Assembly (NCBI GenBank): GCA_037903475.1
Contig: JBAJFG010000038.1
Span: forward strand, 35,590-99,589
From: Ancylostoma caninum
Taxonomy: Eukaryota; Nematoda; Chromadorea; Rhabditida; Ancylostomatidae
DNA: 64,000 nt
Direction of reading: 5' to 3'
Below the pieces are notes generated by a model. That model did not search any database. It was not told where the DNA came from and worked only from the letters and a program-made list of their open reading frames with translations. This document shows positions 1 through 14,814 of the stretch, piece by piece. How positions within the stretch are numbered: the stretch's first letter is position 1; each line of letters begins with the position of its first letter. Position numbers and translations under genes: made by a program.

Positions 1-101
1 ATAGAAACCGAAAGCGATTTTTTCCCTGACAGCAGTAAATAATCCGTCGCGAAGTGGGTCAGCTGCCGATGGAGTTACGTTATTGGCTTGGGCCCTTATG
101 A

Positions 102-329
102 CCAAAGCAACTGCTCAAACTCTCGATTCAATTTTTACAAACTTCTTCTAATGTGTTAAGTTATCCAGAGGAAGTGATTCCCTCGCTGTGCTGGGATTTG
201 CCGTGCATCAAGCATGACGACTGCAAGATTGCTATGCATGTTTTTGATGAGGAAAACAAAGAAAAACTTCTATGGGACCGCTCTGGCCCTACGAATGGGC
301 TACTTAAAAGCCCATCAAGCATGGAATAA
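102..329 (+). CDS. exon-like open segment, unidentified
   Basis: A 75-codon stretch without an ATG reads PKQLLKLSIQFLQ, then SYPEEVIPSLCWDLPCIKHD followed by DCKIAMHVFDEENKEKLLWD and ends at a TAA. Its composition looks more protein-like than its surroundings, but there is no recognised family, clear splice site or neighbour. It could be the last exon of a gene lying to the left, or chance. Confidence 0.2.
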   Translation, partial: PKQLLKLSIQFLQTSSNVLSYPEEVIPSLCWDLPCIKHDDCKIAMHVFDEENKEKLLWDRSGPTNGLLKSPSSME

Positions 330-3300
330 ATCATTCGAAAGAGGTCATACACATATACGACGCTAGCTCATAACTTGCGCCCACTTTATGGCCAAAGCAT
401 TTCCACGGAGGACTTCTTCGGTTTTCATAATAAGAGCGCGGCTTTATAACTCGCAATAAGAAGATGCCCCACAGAAGTCCTGGGCCCGTCATCATTGGAA
501 GAACGGGTAATCTCGTACCCATGAGTATAATTACCTATGTGTAGTAAGTGTAGACAACGTATCTCGTATGGGTAAACATGCTGATAAATGCCAAGCAAGG
601 GGTAAATTTGGGTTTTCAACACGCTTATCATGGCTAATTCCTACGAAGCATTCAGGCCCTATACATATACGACGCTTTTTTTCTGGAGAAAAATGTGGAG
701 TACTGACTGATACTCGGGGTTTTTACACCTTTATAATTAGTTTTCTTCAATTTTTTCTTCTTCTTTTTTTGTTAATATACCCTAAATGCATTGAAATAAT
801 AGATATGGAGATAGAAATATAAATCAATAAATAATATAACATGGTTGTGGGACGATGTCGAGATCATCTCAAAGTTACATTTTTTGAACTCTGTAAGATT
901 CCATCTTACCGATTTTTCGTTACGGAGTTCCCAAGCTTGGATGGATGACTGAGATCACCCAGGGTAAACGTGTTAACGTACCCAACTTACCCATTTACTT
1001 AGCAACCATCATCGTAGTTACTCACACCTGACATTTTCTATACATAGCTGCTACCTAAAGGTAATTAAACATATGGCTATGAAATTATCCAGCCACGATA
1101 GCTAGCTCTATTCGGTTGCTTAGGTAGAGGAGAACAGGATTTCTATTAATTCACTATTATGCTAAAACGCTCTTGGGTAACATAATGGGTGACATATGCT
1201 CGTTGGTAACACATTCTGAATTCGTCGAGAAACGGCAGGTTGCAGCGATCACTACAAAGGAACACGAACAAGTCATTATAACAAACAGTTGGAAGGGTAT
1301 GTAGATTAAATGGAAGAAAAATTAAGGAAAGTAGGTGAATGTTCCAGAACAGTAGACCTCTTCATGACAAAAATGTGCTAAATTGCAAGTGTGCTGCGTA
1401 ATCTACAGCGAAGGCTCCAGTTTCAGTAATACTAAGCCGAGAGAGAGAGGCAGCGTTCAAGGAGAATCCATGAGCAGCAGTCGAGCGACGATTCGCTACG
1501 AACAGCTGACTCCGGGAGAAAACAAGCACTCGACAGCTAACATGCCCCGTTTTGAGTCATCCCAAGAGCCGAGAAGTCCAGAAACACATTGCACTTTAAC
1601 CATATGCCTCGACAGGAACCACTGGCGCCACCGGAAGTGCTCCCGAACTCTGTCAGCAGCGGTGAAAGTGGAAAAACTAAGGAGCAATCGCCAGTACGAC
1701 GTCCGGCGCAGCCGCAAATAGAAAACAGCTGCGTGCAGGCGCTGAGGTGGGGGCGGAGGTGGGAAATGAAAATAAATAAAACGCTGTACGAACGTCCAAT
1801 GGCCGGGGTGGCGAACTGGTCAAAGTAGTCTCATGTGTGAATATGCTGGAAATGCTGGAACTGGCCGTCTGCTAGCATCAGCCTGCACTGGGTAAACCCA
1901 AGGAAAGGTAATCCGTCACTTTATTAGGAGAAAAAACGACGAGGCACAGCCGAAGCCTTTTTTCAAGGTGCAGAGGTGTTGTAATATGATTTATCGGAAT
2001 AATAGTCAGTTTTGACAGTCACGCATACTAAAACATTTGGAAGAACCAATATGGAAGAGAACGTTGGAGCATTAGCCGACAAAAAAAGGTTGAAGAAAGT
2101 TTCTGTAAGCACGCCTATCAACTACGCATACTTAGAGTATAAGCTTATTTGCTCATATTTTTAATGAATGTACGGTTTCCATGAGAAATTTCGTAGTCTG
2201 GACAACCAAGAAGTTGCAGAGAACAGAAGAAATATGTTCAAAGTAACATGCCCAAAAAGAGTATTGTGTAGTGCTCGCACCCATCCAATAGGCAATAGGC
2301 GGAGATTAGCCAGAAACTCTGCGAGAAACAGAAGCTCTGAAGGATAGCAACCAGTTAGAATCAAAGAGAAGATTGGAGTTTGCAAAGGTAAGAATAGAAA
2401 GAAAAGAAAATGATCGAGTAGTACAACTGTGTGCAAGTACTCATTCTTTAGTGTACAATTGTGGAGCCTAGGACGTCCCTTCGTCTACAAAGAGGCAGCA
2501 GAGTTCTCGTCAAATGCAAGAAATGGTGAGAACGAATTTGTATGGATTAGAAAGAAGAAAATTCGTTTGACTTCCTTAAATTCGAAGGAATCACTGCTTG
2601 ATCCCAAATGTTACCAAAGGGCAATCATAAAGCGAAAAAAATGCTAGGGAAAGATAAAAGCTTTTCAAAGCCATATGACTCATCGCGCATTGTATTGAAT
2701 GCACTGATACTAGCATACTACATTGGTCTCTTTATCTGTGTATTAAATAAATAAGTAGATCAATGAACAAATAAATAAACAAAATAAGTAAATAAATAAA
2801 CAAGTAAGCGAGCCAGAAATTCAACGAGACATAGCGTCACTGCTTTCGTATTGAGAGACTACGTTCTTCGCAAAATTCAGTAGAACTACCTCAAACCGGA
2901 CAAAATTTTGGGTAATGTTAAGCACTCACCGCAATTTAGCAGGAGGCAGATGATGGAAAACAACAGAAATCAAGTAAAATGTACAAATTATTCATAAGTA
3001 TTGGAAGCCATTATAGGGGAGCTGTAGTGATGTTTAAGTAACTTTTCTAAGATATGGCATATATACCAATGTATGTCCATGGTATCTAATTTTGTTGTCA
3101 AAACTCTCCAATCTCGATGGGTTCACGGCTGATTGCAATATTTCTCTGAATATCTAATACGCGCTATAAATCAGTGGAACAGCATGAATGTAGCTGTCAC
3201 AGGTGGTCTTTAACAAAATCAGCCATCAGATGACTCTCATGAGCCATAGGTTCGCTCTGCATGGGTAAAAAATATGCTTCTATAATATTTACATTCTGGG

Positions 3301-6300
3301 AAGTGTAATGTCTAGGATATGCAGAGATATGCATTCCACACTCAAGTCGTGCTTCTTATGGAAGTACGTGGCATTGCATTGACAACGGGGGGAGGGGAGC
3401 ATTCATGGATTTTAGGAGACTTGAGTCCCGAAAGAGCGGCAAGGTGGTTGTGGACTCGCACTGTGGATCGGTTAACCGACGTCGAAGGGCAGTGGTCCAC
3501 TCAACACTGCACGTCGCTTTAGTTCACATAAATAGCAAAATAATTAATAGATCATTAATAATCACAAATAGTTAATGGAACATACAAATATAAATATATT
3601 CAGTAACAATGTTAATAAAAGTGATAGAAATTTAGAACGGTGTACGGCAAAACGACAGGAGAACTAGTCGACAGCGCTGTCATGAATAGCTCATGGAAAA
3701 GCTGTACTGTACTATCTCTTGAATGAGGTACTCGTTGACAAACCAGTACACTAGTTATTCTGGATCAAACACACTTCAAACAGAAGCAGCTGGGCAAAGC
3801 CGTGCTGAGCTCGAAATAAGAGGATGATCTAAGGACGAAAAAAGCCAATGGAGGATGAGTCAGGCTGAGTGTGCGTGGTAGAAAGTGGTTGGGAAAAGAA
3901 CGGAGTGGGAGTTCAGGAAAAGAAACCCATGAAATCTCACTCGTGCTCCAGAAAAAGCTCCCCATTCAAGGAACGGCGAACTTTTTTCTAGCGGAGTAGC
4001 TATCCTACATCCTACATCAGCAGCTAATCGGATCCCACTAATCCAACAAGCTCTACACAAGTCCCGAATGCCGCTGTATTATGCTATAAGCAGCCTCATG
4101 ACCAGTTTCCGAATGGCATTTCACACCTCAACACCATACCGTCATCACCATACACGATGCGTCGTTATTTTCGCGCAACGATGCGCCTCGTTACGCTCGG
4201 CGGCCCGCGTGTGAATAGGCAGCGACGACGTTGCGAAGTCGCAGCGATCTGACTCATTCGCTGCTTCGAGAACGATCGAGTCGCCATGGGCCAGCATAGG
4301 AGCGACTTGTGTAATGTAGCCAGAAATCACTGACAAATAAACAAAAACAAGTCAATTTCTCCGCATGCGATCACCTGTCAATCATCGATCTCGTGGGCGA
4401 GTTGGTCGCTGAGATTCGGGAACGCATCACCGATCCGGAATCAGTAGTCCGGAAATTTTGGTAAACAAGTAGCCCTTTTGGTGTCATCCACTTCCAAAAA
4501 GGCGGACAAGGGGCCAGGAAGTGATAAGGACAAATCCCAGCTCAGTGAAGCTTTCAGGAAGATTTAATTGTCGCATTTCCCGACTTTTAGCTTTAGTAGG
4601 ACATAAAAGGATGCTACACAGAATTCAAGTTCACGAGTTCGTGGTAGTTCTTTCATTATCCGGAGGCTGTCCCAGAATTCGTGAATAACTTCTCCCCTGG
4701 CAGGTTTATACTCTTATAAGAACGGTGGTTTGAGCATGGAACTCAGGATCTGTGTAGTTCCTAGACATTACACATCTCAGACCATGAACACATCTATATT
4801 TCTTATTTATACGACGAACCTATAGCTCTAGCTCATGAGCGTCAGCTGATCGCGGATTTTGTAAAAGCCACCTGTGACAGCTACAGTCATGCTGTTCTAC
4901 TGTATATATTGGACACGCAAGAAGCAGTCTTATATCTTGTTGCTAGCCTAACCTACGGTTTTTAACCATGTTAGGTGGCAATAATCGCATTGGAAACGAC
5001 ATCACATTATAAGGACCACAACGTCGAACAACCGTGAGATCAGTAAGTAGGACGACCTCTCTTTTCCTTATTAGACAGAAAGTTAATTAATATTCAGGCG
5101 AAAGTGGCTACTTCCAAATCACAGCAAATTCCTCTTCCACAACGTTACCTACCTAAAAAGCTGTTCACTTGTAATTTTTACGAGCTTTTCTCTTTTTTAT
5201 ACTCTCGTTTTATGTAGAAAAGGAGCAGACCCTTCCCAGAGAATTACACATTACACTTGCATCATTCCTTCATTTCTAGGTGTAGGAACTCTCAGGCCAC
5301 TAGCCTGAAGTAAAAAACCCGGCAAAGGTGTTTAGAGAGCGGGAACAGCTGTCCGTGAAGCTGCTATCCACAGTCGTTGACCAGGGATTTCCCGCAGCCG
5401 CATATTGTTTTTGAAGTGGCATGTCCACTGCACACCGGGGTGGTCGGTGCCGGACCGAAACAAATCTGACGGTTCCGGTTGTGGATGGCTGACAAGATGT
5501 CATCTTCCATTCTGAGCAATGTCGAGTTCCTCTGCTCCTTTCAAAATTCAGGAAGGACAAGCGGATGTTTGATACATCCGGGTAACAGACCTTATATCCA
5601 CATAAGCATCCATACAAATATTCTTGTCCATTTCCTTGAATGAATAGATTATTGTTTAGTTGGTTCTTTCCAGATCGCCTCCTCATCAATATGAGTTCAG
5701 ATCTCACCTTCTTCCTCATTAACAACGGGGTGGTTCTAAGCTTTTAGCTTAGCCTAAAAGAGTCATCAAGAATATGATTCCAAACATTTTTTCTTCGTTT
5801 CATTACAAAACAAATCAAATAGGCTGCTTTGTTACCGTTGTTGGCTCGACATGTGATTGTCATTTATTCGTGGGCTCTCTAGCTGTCTAGGCCCGCATGA
5901 CGCAGTGCACCTCGCCGCGGCGCGGCCAACTTTGGGTAGAGAGTGAGAGGACATATAAACGTGTGCTGCGGCAGACGACCAGAGTGCTGCACCAAGGCAA
6001 AGCATAGAGTAGCTTTGAGGGGTGAACTTTTCTGCATTTATTCGAGTTCATTTTTTATTTAGGTTCTGTTTTGCGACTTCTACTTAACTTTACTTTTCAA
6101 TTCCCATGCTATGCAGTGGTACGCAACTGAAGACCTTAATGTACTATAAATAAACAAAAATAAATAAATATTATTTATATTTCATTTTTGATTCAACAAA
6201 TTCTTGGTCGCTAGCTATTTAGACATGCATTTCTATCTATAAATAGAACCCGCACAAGATATTTCAGATGGAGAGGGAGGGAAGGAGAGTGAAAACAGAT

Positions 6301-7200
6301 TATTCCATGAGGTCGAACATAGAAATGACCCAGAAAATCTTCCCAATTAATGCTGATCAACAGAGAGGACCATGAACAGACAAACCCAATAATTCGGGTC
6401 AGTAAAAGCAATTCCGAGCTCTTCGACAAAAGAGACGAAGTGAATGTGCAGCGCCAAGTCCTGGCAGCATAATATGCGTTGGGAAACAGCTGTTAGGAAT
6501 CAGCTGGATGGAAAATTCTGGCAAAAAGGCCGTCAGCTGATCAAAGCGAAATATGCGCGTTTCTAGTAGGTTCCAAAGCAAATTATCCATTGCACGAGAA
6601 GGAAAACTACAAGAACTCCTCAACAGTACCTGTTTTGGAGTTGGTTCACACCAAACAACAACGATTCTGGAACATGTTATTGAGAAGTGTGAAATATTAT
6701 TGAAGAGAAGCAAATTACATGTTTTCTACCAGCAAGTAAATCATACTTCTACCGATTAGGAGTGCGCTTGAACTCCTGCAAACGTTCGAGAATTCACTGC
6801 TTTCATTGAGAGTTAAAAGAGTATGTGGTTCTTTAGGCAAGTCCTCAAAAATAACTGATCATCGTCACGTTTTTAGTCTCATGGAACCGCGTCGCAGATT
6901 TCCAATGCGTACGGTGCGATATGGGCGAGTCAGCACTTTTTAAAGTTACCAAAGCATGGAGCCATTAATTTAAAAAAATTTAATAAGGGATGGTATGTGC
7001 ACTATGTCAACACGCGTACTCAATGGAAGTTCAGACTCCCACTTAGGCGTAGTGATCATCACTGGTAACACTGGACTAGCGAGCCGCGTCGCAGCCGCTC
7101 GCGCGCAGCAGCAGACGAACCACTAATTTTGCAAATGAACTGTAGAGGTCGTTTTTGATGACAAAACACCCTTGCGTCCAAATGTGTATAGAGTGTAAAT
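330..7200. other. no gene recognised (left region)
   Basis: AT-rich sequence with short open frames that lack recognisable domains. A GC-richer patch at about 1440-1750 has overlapping plus-strand frames with disordered-looking sequence. A 141-codon minus-strand frame at 5300-5725 has no family match. Part of 485-610 (GAGTAT..ATGAGTA..GTGTAGACAACGT words) recurs near 22825-22990 as a diffuse repeat. Confidence 0.5.
943..1005. repeat. partial copy of the GAGATTACCCAGGGTAA repeat
   Basis: TGACTGAGATCACCCAGGGT followed by AAACGTGTT matches the left arm of the short inverted repeat at 38623-38735. The right arm is not clear here. Confidence 0.5.
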
Positions 7201-7500
7201 TGAAAGATGCGAATTCCACGATTGAGACATGCGTGCTCATGCAGAACACGATTTTTTAAATCAATAGCTCTATACCAAAGCAATGGTCAAATCCATACAA
7301 AACCCCTGCAGAACCCATGCATGGGGACAAAGAAAATCGTGTATTTTTTGTAGATTCCGCACTGAATTTGCATCGATTTTGAAAACTCATGGTTCTGCAT
7401 GGGTTTTGCATGGATTTGACCATTGTTGGCATGAACTATTGATTAAAAGACCATGGTCTGCATGAGCATGAATGTCTTAATCGTGGGATTTTCATCCCTC
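7201..7500. mobile_element. foldback (MITE-like) element, arms about 115 bp
   Basis: The arms at 7201-7320 and 7386-7500 are inverted copies. The best block is CAATGGTCAAATCCAT followed by CAAAACCC..GCAGAACC near the centre, and outside it CACGATT.AGACAT..GTGCTCATGCAGA. The 65-bp loop has no coding potential. The two short open frames here are by-products of the palindrome. Confidence 0.8.
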
Positions 7501-10500
7501 AATCTTATGCAAATCTCACGGTTTCTAGGTTTCTTGAGCAGTGCATCACCACCAGTTGACTAGCGGAACCGATCAATATATCGATTACTTGAAGGAAGCG
7601 GCAAAATTTGGTTTGCTAGCCTGTTTTCACTTGGTTATGCGTTCATGATTCTAGCCCAGGGCTTAATACTTTTGACACTTAGCACTTAATAGAACCTTCT
7701 TTTCCTGGATAAACTGTTTACGCCTACCTCTAGAGCTTAGAGTCAAGCCAAAGAACTAGAAGAGGAATTAAAAGTCAAAATCGGAAGCAATTCAATCAAG
7801 GCTTCCCTCTGATTTGTTCCAAAGGAATGCCGGAAAACTGCACGGAAGCGCCCGTTCAGATTCTTCAGATTCTGGATATGCACTATAGTCCGGTTTCCTT
7901 TCTCATTTGTGCTTCGAGTACTGAAGAAGAGAGGCAATCGTATGTTCAAACATTGGTCACACGGGCGTTGAACCGCTTTTCAGCTAATGTTGCTATAAAC
8001 GGCCCATCAAAAACAGCTAAACGTTTCCTGAAAAATATTTACCCGCCATCCTGAACAATGCTGTGAGTTGTTTTGGAGGAAATGCCTGCGGTGATGATTT
8101 GCTCGATACGAGTTTTATACACAACAACAATTGCCTCAATGCTGCAAAGCAGAGGAGGAAAGACGTCACGCATCCATTTTACGGAGGAAGCAAATCAGCA
8201 GGAAAAAGCACACCCTGCATGTTTCTGAAAGTTTTTTCCACTTATTTTTTCATAATTGATACACTGGTGACCCAGGTTGAGATACATATGCATGTGTTTG
8301 AATGGAGGAAATAATGTTTACAGTATAAGATGAAATGCAATATATCCTCTGATGATATGCATAGGCCCTGGACGAAGGTTGGCAACTAACGGAATTCTCC
8401 AGAGTGCGTAGATACAATTCGACTTCCTCTCATCTACTGATGAGCCTCAAGAGGACCAACCAACGAAAATGGTTCGTCTAGAGCAGAGGCGAAACGAGCC
8501 ATTCGTCCTAATTCCTTATAAATCATCATTCTTTAAAGTTTTTATTACACTATTATATAACAAGATCTGCTCCGATCGACCTTACAGTTTGGACTGGCAC
8601 GTTCTGTTTCACGGGGTAACAGTTGAGGCGAGTAAAACTGTAGAGAAGGACTTCTACACTGCCCAGCCGAGCTGGGTAAATGACGCTGCCCATAAGAAAC
8701 GACCCGATCGAGCAGGCCTATCCATTCTGCTCGAGCGAACACCACGTTTCACACTATAAATATTAGTAAATCCGCTGCCTTAGATATTCAATGCGGATCT
8801 TCAGCATTTTCCATGCTCTCCAGACTTATACCATCAGGATATCGTCTATACTCTCTCGCAATTGAAGCAGGTGTCAAATAAAAGATTCTTCTGCTCACAG
8901 AATTCGCACATCTGATGATCAAAACTTAGGAAAATTGTCATTCTCAAAGAATGTGGTATAATTCTTGAAGAGTAAGAAAAGCGATTCTAAAAAGCTACGA
9001 ACACTTTCAACATAAACTGCATTATGTCTGGTGTCAACCATGTGTGCATTTCACACGCGAAGGTGGGTTTTATTGCAAGAAATAGTTTTCTTTCTACACT
9101 AGCGAAACAGGAAATTTCACAGTGCTGTTATGCTTTTTCTCAAGGTCCATCCAAAATGTACAGGATTTATATTGTAATCTTGATTTTCTTCCTAATCGCG
9201 GACTGGAACACTCCAAGGATGTAGCTAAAGCCGCCTGCAGAATAGATCAGGACATTTGGCGATTTTAGGCCGTCAGAAGGTGACCTTAGGGCATATATGA
9301 TATTTGGAATCAGTTCGATGAAATTCATCTAAAGATGCCAAAATTTTCTGGAAAAGTGGCCGTTTAAAAGAATTTCAAAAAGCGACGCTAGCCAAATGTG
9401 AGATCTGTGAACAATGCTTTTTTTCACAAAGTCTACGCACAGTATTGTACTGCTAACAATAGAAATAAGGCAAAAATTCAAAAGAAGACATTACTCTCAC
9501 GTATGTAGATGAAACGTCTCCCCATGGAAACGAAAGTAAACAAGTAGTAAATCAAATAAAACTATAGGTGGAAAGTGGGATTAAATCAAGCGAGAAATAA
9601 TGCATAACAGGAAACTCCATGAAGTAAACCTAATCTTTTTTAAGAAAATCCTCTATTACTGGGAATGATGAATTACATAGCAGACAAATAAAAACCAGAA
9701 GATAGAAGTATAAACAGGTTTCCCCATTAAATGTTGCTTGCCATGGAAAGATCCGATTAAATGAGGTTTCGAAAACGTTCTGTTTTCTGATTTAGAGATT
9801 AAAATTCCGGTTTTCAATAATTCAATACTCGAGGTTTTTGGTCACACCCAAGCCCATTTCTGAGCCTCATCAGCTGAAAAGCGCCATGTGCATACAAGGG
9901 AACCACAGAAATATAATGTTGAAACTTATCTGCTTAGTTATAAACAGGACATCTGAACAAGGAAGACATGCTCCTCGAAACTATGCATGTAAGGTCATGG
10001 TTTCATCATAGAACCCAATATAGCGATAACATGGTACATGCAAACAAACATGGAAAACATTGAAGTTTTGCCCTAACAAGATTTTATCATATACCTCTTT
10101 AAAATGGGCCATTCTCTTTCAGAAAAAAAACATTCCGCAAACTGTAAATAGGAAGGATAAATAATAAATATAACAAATACCACATATTGCCTATACTGGA
10201 ATGCACATTCCATAGGCTTCTTACTTCGCTGATATGTAAGTATAAAAAAAGGAAGATTTCTGTGTCCGGACGACAAAAAATGGTAACGCCCAAGAAGAAA
10301 TCTATACACCTACATATCTGACCAACCAAAATCGCATTCTTCCTCACCAGTATTAATTACATCAGAGTTCCCTTTTTATTGAACTATAAACACTCTTCTA
10401 CTTTTTCTACATAACGAAACCTTCTTCCACACCGAAAACTCCCACAGTTTGTATCTTCGTCCAGTACAATATTGTTAAAGCTCGTGAGCTACTCTTAAAG

Positions 10501-12179
10501 TAGACTAAAGGTCCTCATGTTAACTGGCGCGTCGTCAGATCCTATGAACACAGCACAATCGTCAGATCCTACGAACACAGTACGTTGAGCATGGATTGAA
10601 CTCGTCATTAGAGAATGATTAGCATGAAAACGTTGGAGGACGCAGAAAGTGAAGGTGGGGGGGGGGGGGATGGAAGGAAGAAAAGTGGGGACGGGCTCCA
10701 ACACTTTGGCGACTCGGATGGGAAATAAAATTACTAAAAATATTAGTTTTAGCACCGGATAATTAATAAAAACTGTGTCAGAAATAATAGTGGAACAAAC
10801 AATCAAAAATATACCTACATAAATAAAGTTTTTATTTACTTCATGAGGTTCAAAAAGTCTTTCAGAGGAAGGCAACTTCGAACAACCCCTCAAATCTGTC
10901 TCATAGTAGCGAGGCAGCGACCCTGAGCATAGTCATAAAAGGAAATTAAAGGATTTCCCGGAAAATGACTAGAGTTATTCCTTTGAAAAAGAGAGAAAAT
11001 CTGCTGGAGCGAGGAAACATTTTGTCAATGTCATTCTACGATGTCCACCTTTTCCAGGAGCTCCGTCGACCTTTTAAAGAAATTTCTCGCACTCCCCGTC
11101 GTCCATGTGATGTCCAAAAATCGCGTTTTCTCTCGGTCAGCCATTCTTCGGACAACAGCCATGCAGGGCACAGCGCAATTCATCGACGATAATACGATGT
11201 GATGAGAGATAAGTGGAATTCCAACGAAAAACTGGAAGGATCAGCGAAATCAATGGGAAAACTCATCAGAGACAGGGAAACCACTCATGGATGCATGTTC
11301 ATGGGAAAGTGTAATCCAACACCCGGCATCGAACAAAATCCCGACATCGGTGCGATGAGAAATAATCGAGGAGGCGTGAGTCAAACAGCGCGCACCCGGT
11401 TTTTTGCTGTGATTCCGGAAGACAATATTTGCACAGAGGATTCGCGGGGTGAGTGGAGGGCTACCTCACCTCGAACACTGCGCGAAAAAAAGGGCTTTGG
11501 TTTCTGCGTTGGAAGTGCAAAGTGGGAGGACAGCCGCTCAGCTGTTAAGCTTTTTCAAAGCCATCACCAGTAAATTTGGCCAACTGGAACCAAAACAGGC
11601 TGGAAGGACTTCATACATTGAGATTCTCTAGGGTTGTAAAACGCTAATAATACTACTAATTTAGTAAGAACAGCTGTACTTATAACGCTGCACATATGTT
11701 AGGAACGAATAGTTGATATTTACCAAAAATTAGAGACTTCGCTACTTGTGAAATTTGCAGGAGATCCTGTTAAAATATTCAAATATTTTATGTTATGAGC
11801 GTTATTTAATCAAAATTCCGAGTTCCGAATATTTCGATTATTCCAATGACTGAATAAATTCGAAGATTAGGAAAAAATATCCCAATTATAGGAGTTTGTT
11901 CAGAAAATGAGAGTTCCTAACGTGACAGTAAGGAACTAGTAGAGTACGGAACTAAAACACTGGAATAACTGCAATTTTTGGAAAGGAGAAGCGGAGTTTG
12001 AGAAATGGAGGATTATGAAAAGAAGACGTTTACAAAGGAAGAAGGGAAGAAACTTATAATATGCTTAACTTATAATATAATATGTTCTATTAGGTCATGA
12101 GTGTGTTGTTCTTAACCTTCCTTTTGTTTTCTCTTAGTTTTCCCTTAACTGTAACCGTTATGTGCGCACCTAGAGTGTA

Positions 12180-12210
<31 letters not shown>

Positions 12211-12870
12211 TGAATGAAGAAGAAAGGGGAAGAATAAAGATTAAGATGCGTACGCTTAGGGTCCATGTAACGCACCAGCTGGTGCAAGATTCGTTAACAC
12301 ATAACCGAGCATAAATCTGGATGGAAAACGAACTTTTTGGCTAGCTACCACCAGCTCTCCTAGCAACACTTACGATAATGAACCACGTTAACTAGATTGC
12401 AATTTAGTAAAGTTCAACTGCAGGGCTAGGATTCATGAGCGCATAACCAAGCAAAACCAGGTTGCAGACCAACTTCCACCTCCTGCGTCTCTCAGCATTG
12501 CCTAGTCTATGCGATAACCACTTACGCTAACCATTTTTGGTTTGCAGTTCATCGTATCCCAGCCTAGTATGCTATGCCTTACAAATTTGCTGGGGCTAAA
12601 ATATCGCTCATTGTACTCAAATCACATGATTTCCTCCAATTTTTGTCGATGGATGGGAAAATTTATGAAGGCACAATAAGGATCGCCTGCATTTCCGAAA
12701 TAGCCTTTACGCAAGGCACAGGCACTGAAAAGGAGAAGAGGGGAAGATGGGCAGAAAGCTAGAGAAGGGCTAGGGGGTAGAAGAGACAGAGTAGCGCAGA
12801 TGAAAAGAAAACAAAAAGACAGAAAACCAAACAAACAAGCAGAAGAAAAGCTAATAAAGATAAGGACAAA
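7501..12870. other. no gene recognised
   Basis: Apart from a poly-G tract near 10659-10669 and the AAAT run at 12181, I see only short, unconserved open frames. The 124-132 codon frames at 10495-10893 (minus) and 11199-11573 (plus) show no domain. Confidence 0.5.
12181..12211. repeat. AAAT microsatellite, possible retroelement tail
   Basis: Seven or more AAAT units follow non-repetitive sequence. Similar runs occur at 20671-20704, 27897-27917 and 46097-46115, and looser ones at 2740-2810 and 6145-6180. Confidence 0.85.
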
Positions 12871-13150
12871 GTGAATGAATGAATGAATGGATGAATGAAT
12901 GAATGAATGAATGAATGAATGAATGAATGAATGAATGAATGAGTGAATGAATGAATGAATGAATGAGTGGATGAATGAGTGAATGAATGAGTGAATGAGT
13001 GAATGAATGAATGAATGAATGAATGAATGAATGAATGAATGAATGAGTGAATGAATGAATGAATGAATGAGTGAATGAATGAGTGAATGAATGAGTGAAT
13101 GAGTGAATGAATGAATGGATGAATGAATGAATGAATGAATGAATGAATGA
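12871..13150. repeat. GAAT tetranucleotide microsatellite
   Basis: A 280-bp run of GAAT units with scattered GAGT and GGAT variants. It explains the long His-Ser-Phe-Ile open frames on the minus strand. A poly-C tract follows within 30 bp. Confidence 0.97.
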
Positions 13151-14814
13151 GATGGTGTAGTTTGCACGGTACATAGTGTCCCCCCCCCCCCGCCCGAGAA
13201 TGAGTCGGCGAATTCTTGAAATTACTTTACAATACATATAAAAATCTTGCGTTAGTTTTTTTTTACTTATTTATTTTCATTACTATTTTCAATATAATTT
13301 TTGTTGGCTATTTAATATTATAATTAGTATTTTTATTAATTTTATTTTCCGCCTGGGTCCCCAATACGGCGGAGCGGGCCACTTTTTTCCCATCCCCCCG
13401 CCCACTTTCTGCTTCTGCCACTGTGGAGCACGGATATGAATTGCTCAGGAAAGAGATTTTTCCTGATTAGACCGTACAGGAAAACAAGGAAGGGAAAAAA
13501 AGAAGGAAGAGCAGAAAAAGAAAAAGGTAATAGAAACATTGAGGGTGAAAATAAATGAGGAATAATGAAAACCTAGTCATAGATATAGGAGTGAATGCTT
13601 TTAGAACATCCAGGAAAAAAGGAAAATCTCTTCTCGACGGCATATCCTCGAATTCTTGAAGCACAAACCTCACCTTTCGAATAAAAAGAAGCTCAAAAGG
13701 TCTGATCAAGTCTAAGCTGATGCAATTATGTAGGTCAAAACATGACAAGATGCCAATATGAAAAATCGCAGCCAGCCAGCCGAAGAAGTGATTGGTCGTC
13801 GGTGGCGGCGTGGCGTCGAAACTGCGCCGAAACCGGGCCGAGGAGGCAGAAACCTTTGCGAAAATGGGCTACGACTCTGATAATTATGCACGGGTGGTTG
13901 GCAGGTGAGCGACAAATAACTTGCGCGCAAACATTTCACCTCATAGCAGACACCTTTGACGAGGTGGAATGAATGGAAGGCGCACGAAATGCATGAATTG
14001 CTGGCGGTTCATGGCATCATCGCGACGGGGAAAAACTGCCATCATAGAGCGATGAACTCGTCCTTAGATAGTTCGCTCCGTATTAGGCGACTTCAAGAGT
14101 CAAGGGAAGGGAATTCTTCATTCGTTTACTTGTGCATTTTTTATTTGTTTAACTATACTCAAGCTGGCCAAAACGTAAACAATTGTCTGAAAAAATTTCA
14201 ACTCATACAAACAAATACGTAGGTCTACGTCCTCCTCCTCTGATTGGAGGTGAAAATTGAAGGAGTTTGATTAGCTTAGGTCTGAGATCCTGCAGGAATT
14301 CTTCAACGCATTGTATAGCATGTAAATCATCGAATGAATGATTTTAAAAAAATACACATGAGAGAAGAAAGAAGAAGCGAATGAAAGCAAATGTGAATGA
14401 AAAATTGAGCGAAGTACACGTCCGGCCCTGCACTTAGCGTACGGCGAAGAACAACATTATCTCCTTCTTCCGGCCTTGGGCTCAGAGGAGAACAGGTGGA
14501 AAGGGCATTACACGTGAAAATCACCGAATGCACGTTCAGATCTAATTCATAAATCTGTGGCTTCACGGAATGTAGCCTCCAAACAAATGGCTTAGCTACC
14601 TTTCTCTGCTAAAGCAATAAAAACCCCTCTCACTTCAGAAATGGGAATAATTCTCTCCAAGGATAAGAGATCAGAAGAAACCACGACCAAATTTCACCAA
14701 CAGCTGCTACAACTCCCTCAAAGGCTTCGCATTACTTTTTTCTACCTCCTTTGCTTTTTAATCGTGGCTTACCTATGTATCTATTACACAAGCGCAATTT
14801 ATACTAGATTGGTG

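Noticed and set aside
11041..11190. Frame with RRPCDVQKSRFLSVSH
   Set aside because: Short and unsupported by splice sites or similarity.
12622..13237. Minus-strand frames of 128-181 codons made of His-Ser-Phe-Ile repeats
   Set aside because: They are translations of the GAAT microsatellite; the non-repeat ends have no recognisable sequence.
13864..13906. Possible first exon MGYDSDNYARVVGR ending at a GTGAGC donor
   Set aside because: The short coding-like segment has a good donor, but no downstream exon or family could be found, and an in-frame stop prevents extension upstream.
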